A stretch of 6,406 nt of DNA from Nitrospinae bacterium AH_259_B05_G02_I21. GTDB taxonomy: Bacteria > JADFOP01. This document shows, piece after piece, positions 6,158-6,406 of the stretch. The translations under genes were made by a program, and so were the position numbers. Location of the stretch: contig JALLOF010000063.1 in the NCBI GenBank assembly GCA_027717595.1, positions 1 to 6,406 of the forward strand. The letters run 5' to 3'. Within the stretch, counting starts at the first letter, position 1, and every line of letters begins with the position of its first letter. Under the pieces are notes generated by a model. That model was not told where the DNA came from, searched no databases, and saw only the letters and a list, made by a program, of their open reading frames with translations.

Positions 6158-6319
6158 ATGCTATCTTCCACATCTAAATACGCATTCCGAGCCCTTGCCG
6201 GTCTCACCCAATTTGGGAGCGAGAAAGCGGTCTTGGCTCGCACGCCCGCTGAGACCGTCGGGGTCCCATTCCTCTACCTGTCGAAAATTCGCGGAAAAAC
6301 GACCCGGAAAAACCCATAA
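6158..6319 (+). pseudogene. Truncated Rrf2-family regulator, N-terminal HTH only
   Basis: This short frame of 53 codons opens MLSSTSKYAFRALAGLTQF and continues through KAVLAR, VGVPFLYLSKI and a stop at 6317-6319. This is the N-terminal pattern of Rrf2 transcription factors (typically L(S/T)xKxxYAlrAL, then a region of the type I(A/S)exxgIsxxYLxkI). Full members have about 130-160 residues, with the wing and cluster-binding cysteines following, so this copy ends inside the helix-turn-helix. After the stop, the same frame reads KLIRADY, which recalls the AGLIRA segment before the wing, so the stop may have arisen in place. CGGAAAAAC is repeated at 6292 and 6305, close to where homology fades. 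GGAAG (6147-6151) is a good ribosome site and the promoter at 6101 is intact, so a short peptide may still be made. This is likely chromosomal DNA beyond the element. Confidence 0.6.
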
Positions 6320-6406
6320 AAACTAATAAGGGCTGATTATACACAAATGGTAAATGCAGGCGCCATTCTCCCGGCGCATGTGTTTATGCTCCAGTGCAAC
6401 AGTCTA

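Noticed and set aside
6199-6257. CGGTCTCA and TGAGACCG inverted repeat with smaller inner hairpins (CCCAATTTGGG, GCGAG/CTCGC), suggesting a structured RNA
   Set aside because: It lies within the Rrf2-like coding remnant, there is no covariation evidence, and 5-8 bp stems arise often by chance.
6361-6378. GCGCC/GGCGC hairpin near the right edge as a terminator
   Set aside because: Short stem with an 8-base loop, no T-run, and no gene ending just before it.
1-6406. CRISPR array
   Set aside because: The only long repeats are coding and directly tandem, with no short repeat-spacer pattern and no cas genes.

Overview
The window looks like the end of a bacterial integrated element with accessory cargo, followed by a short piece of what is probably host chromosome. 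Signs that this is bacterial are Shine-Dalgarno-like motifs, one good sigma-70 promoter, a start of the Rrf2 regulator family, and a bacterial-type tRNA 3' end. I cannot name the species. Base composition is uneven: the first gene (246-815) and the last repeats of the large gene look richer in A/T than the minus-strand gene at 4583-5848, which fits DNA assembled from different sources.

Left to right: the last codons of a gene that enters from the left (1-54); a 189-residue protein with a papain-like (NlpC/P60-type) motif pattern (246-815); a 1029-residue fusion of an Mrr-like nuclease domain, an SF2 DEAH helicase and a C-terminal array of about 64-residue tryptophan-rich repeats (916-4005); a frameshifted sixth repeat that continues past its stop codon (to 4096); a small acidic orphan protein (4220-4504); and, convergent with it, a DUF3987-type P-loop ATPase with a C-terminal winged helix (4583-5848, minus strand).

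Just beyond the start of the ATPase gene lies the T-arm and acceptor 3' end of a tRNA (5892-5919) with no 5' half next to it. This is the expected trace of an element inserted into the 3' end of a tRNA gene, so I read 5919 as the right boundary (attR side), with the element extending left out of the window. No integrase gene is visible. To the right are a cluster of eight CGTCC/GGACG words (5949-6078), a strong promoter (6101-6129) and a broken Rrf2-family gene start (6158-6319).

The most unusual part is the repeat tail of the nuclease-helicase. Two adjacent repeats are identical over a 192-bp period, another 59-bp block is shared exactly between repeats 1 and 5, and the sixth repeat lies in the +1 frame after a CCCC run. 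The tail is therefore being rewritten by recombination. The three plus-strand genes (papain-like protein, nuclease-helicase, small protein) could form one cargo module, possibly a defence or element-competition system, but that is inference from domain content and context only.
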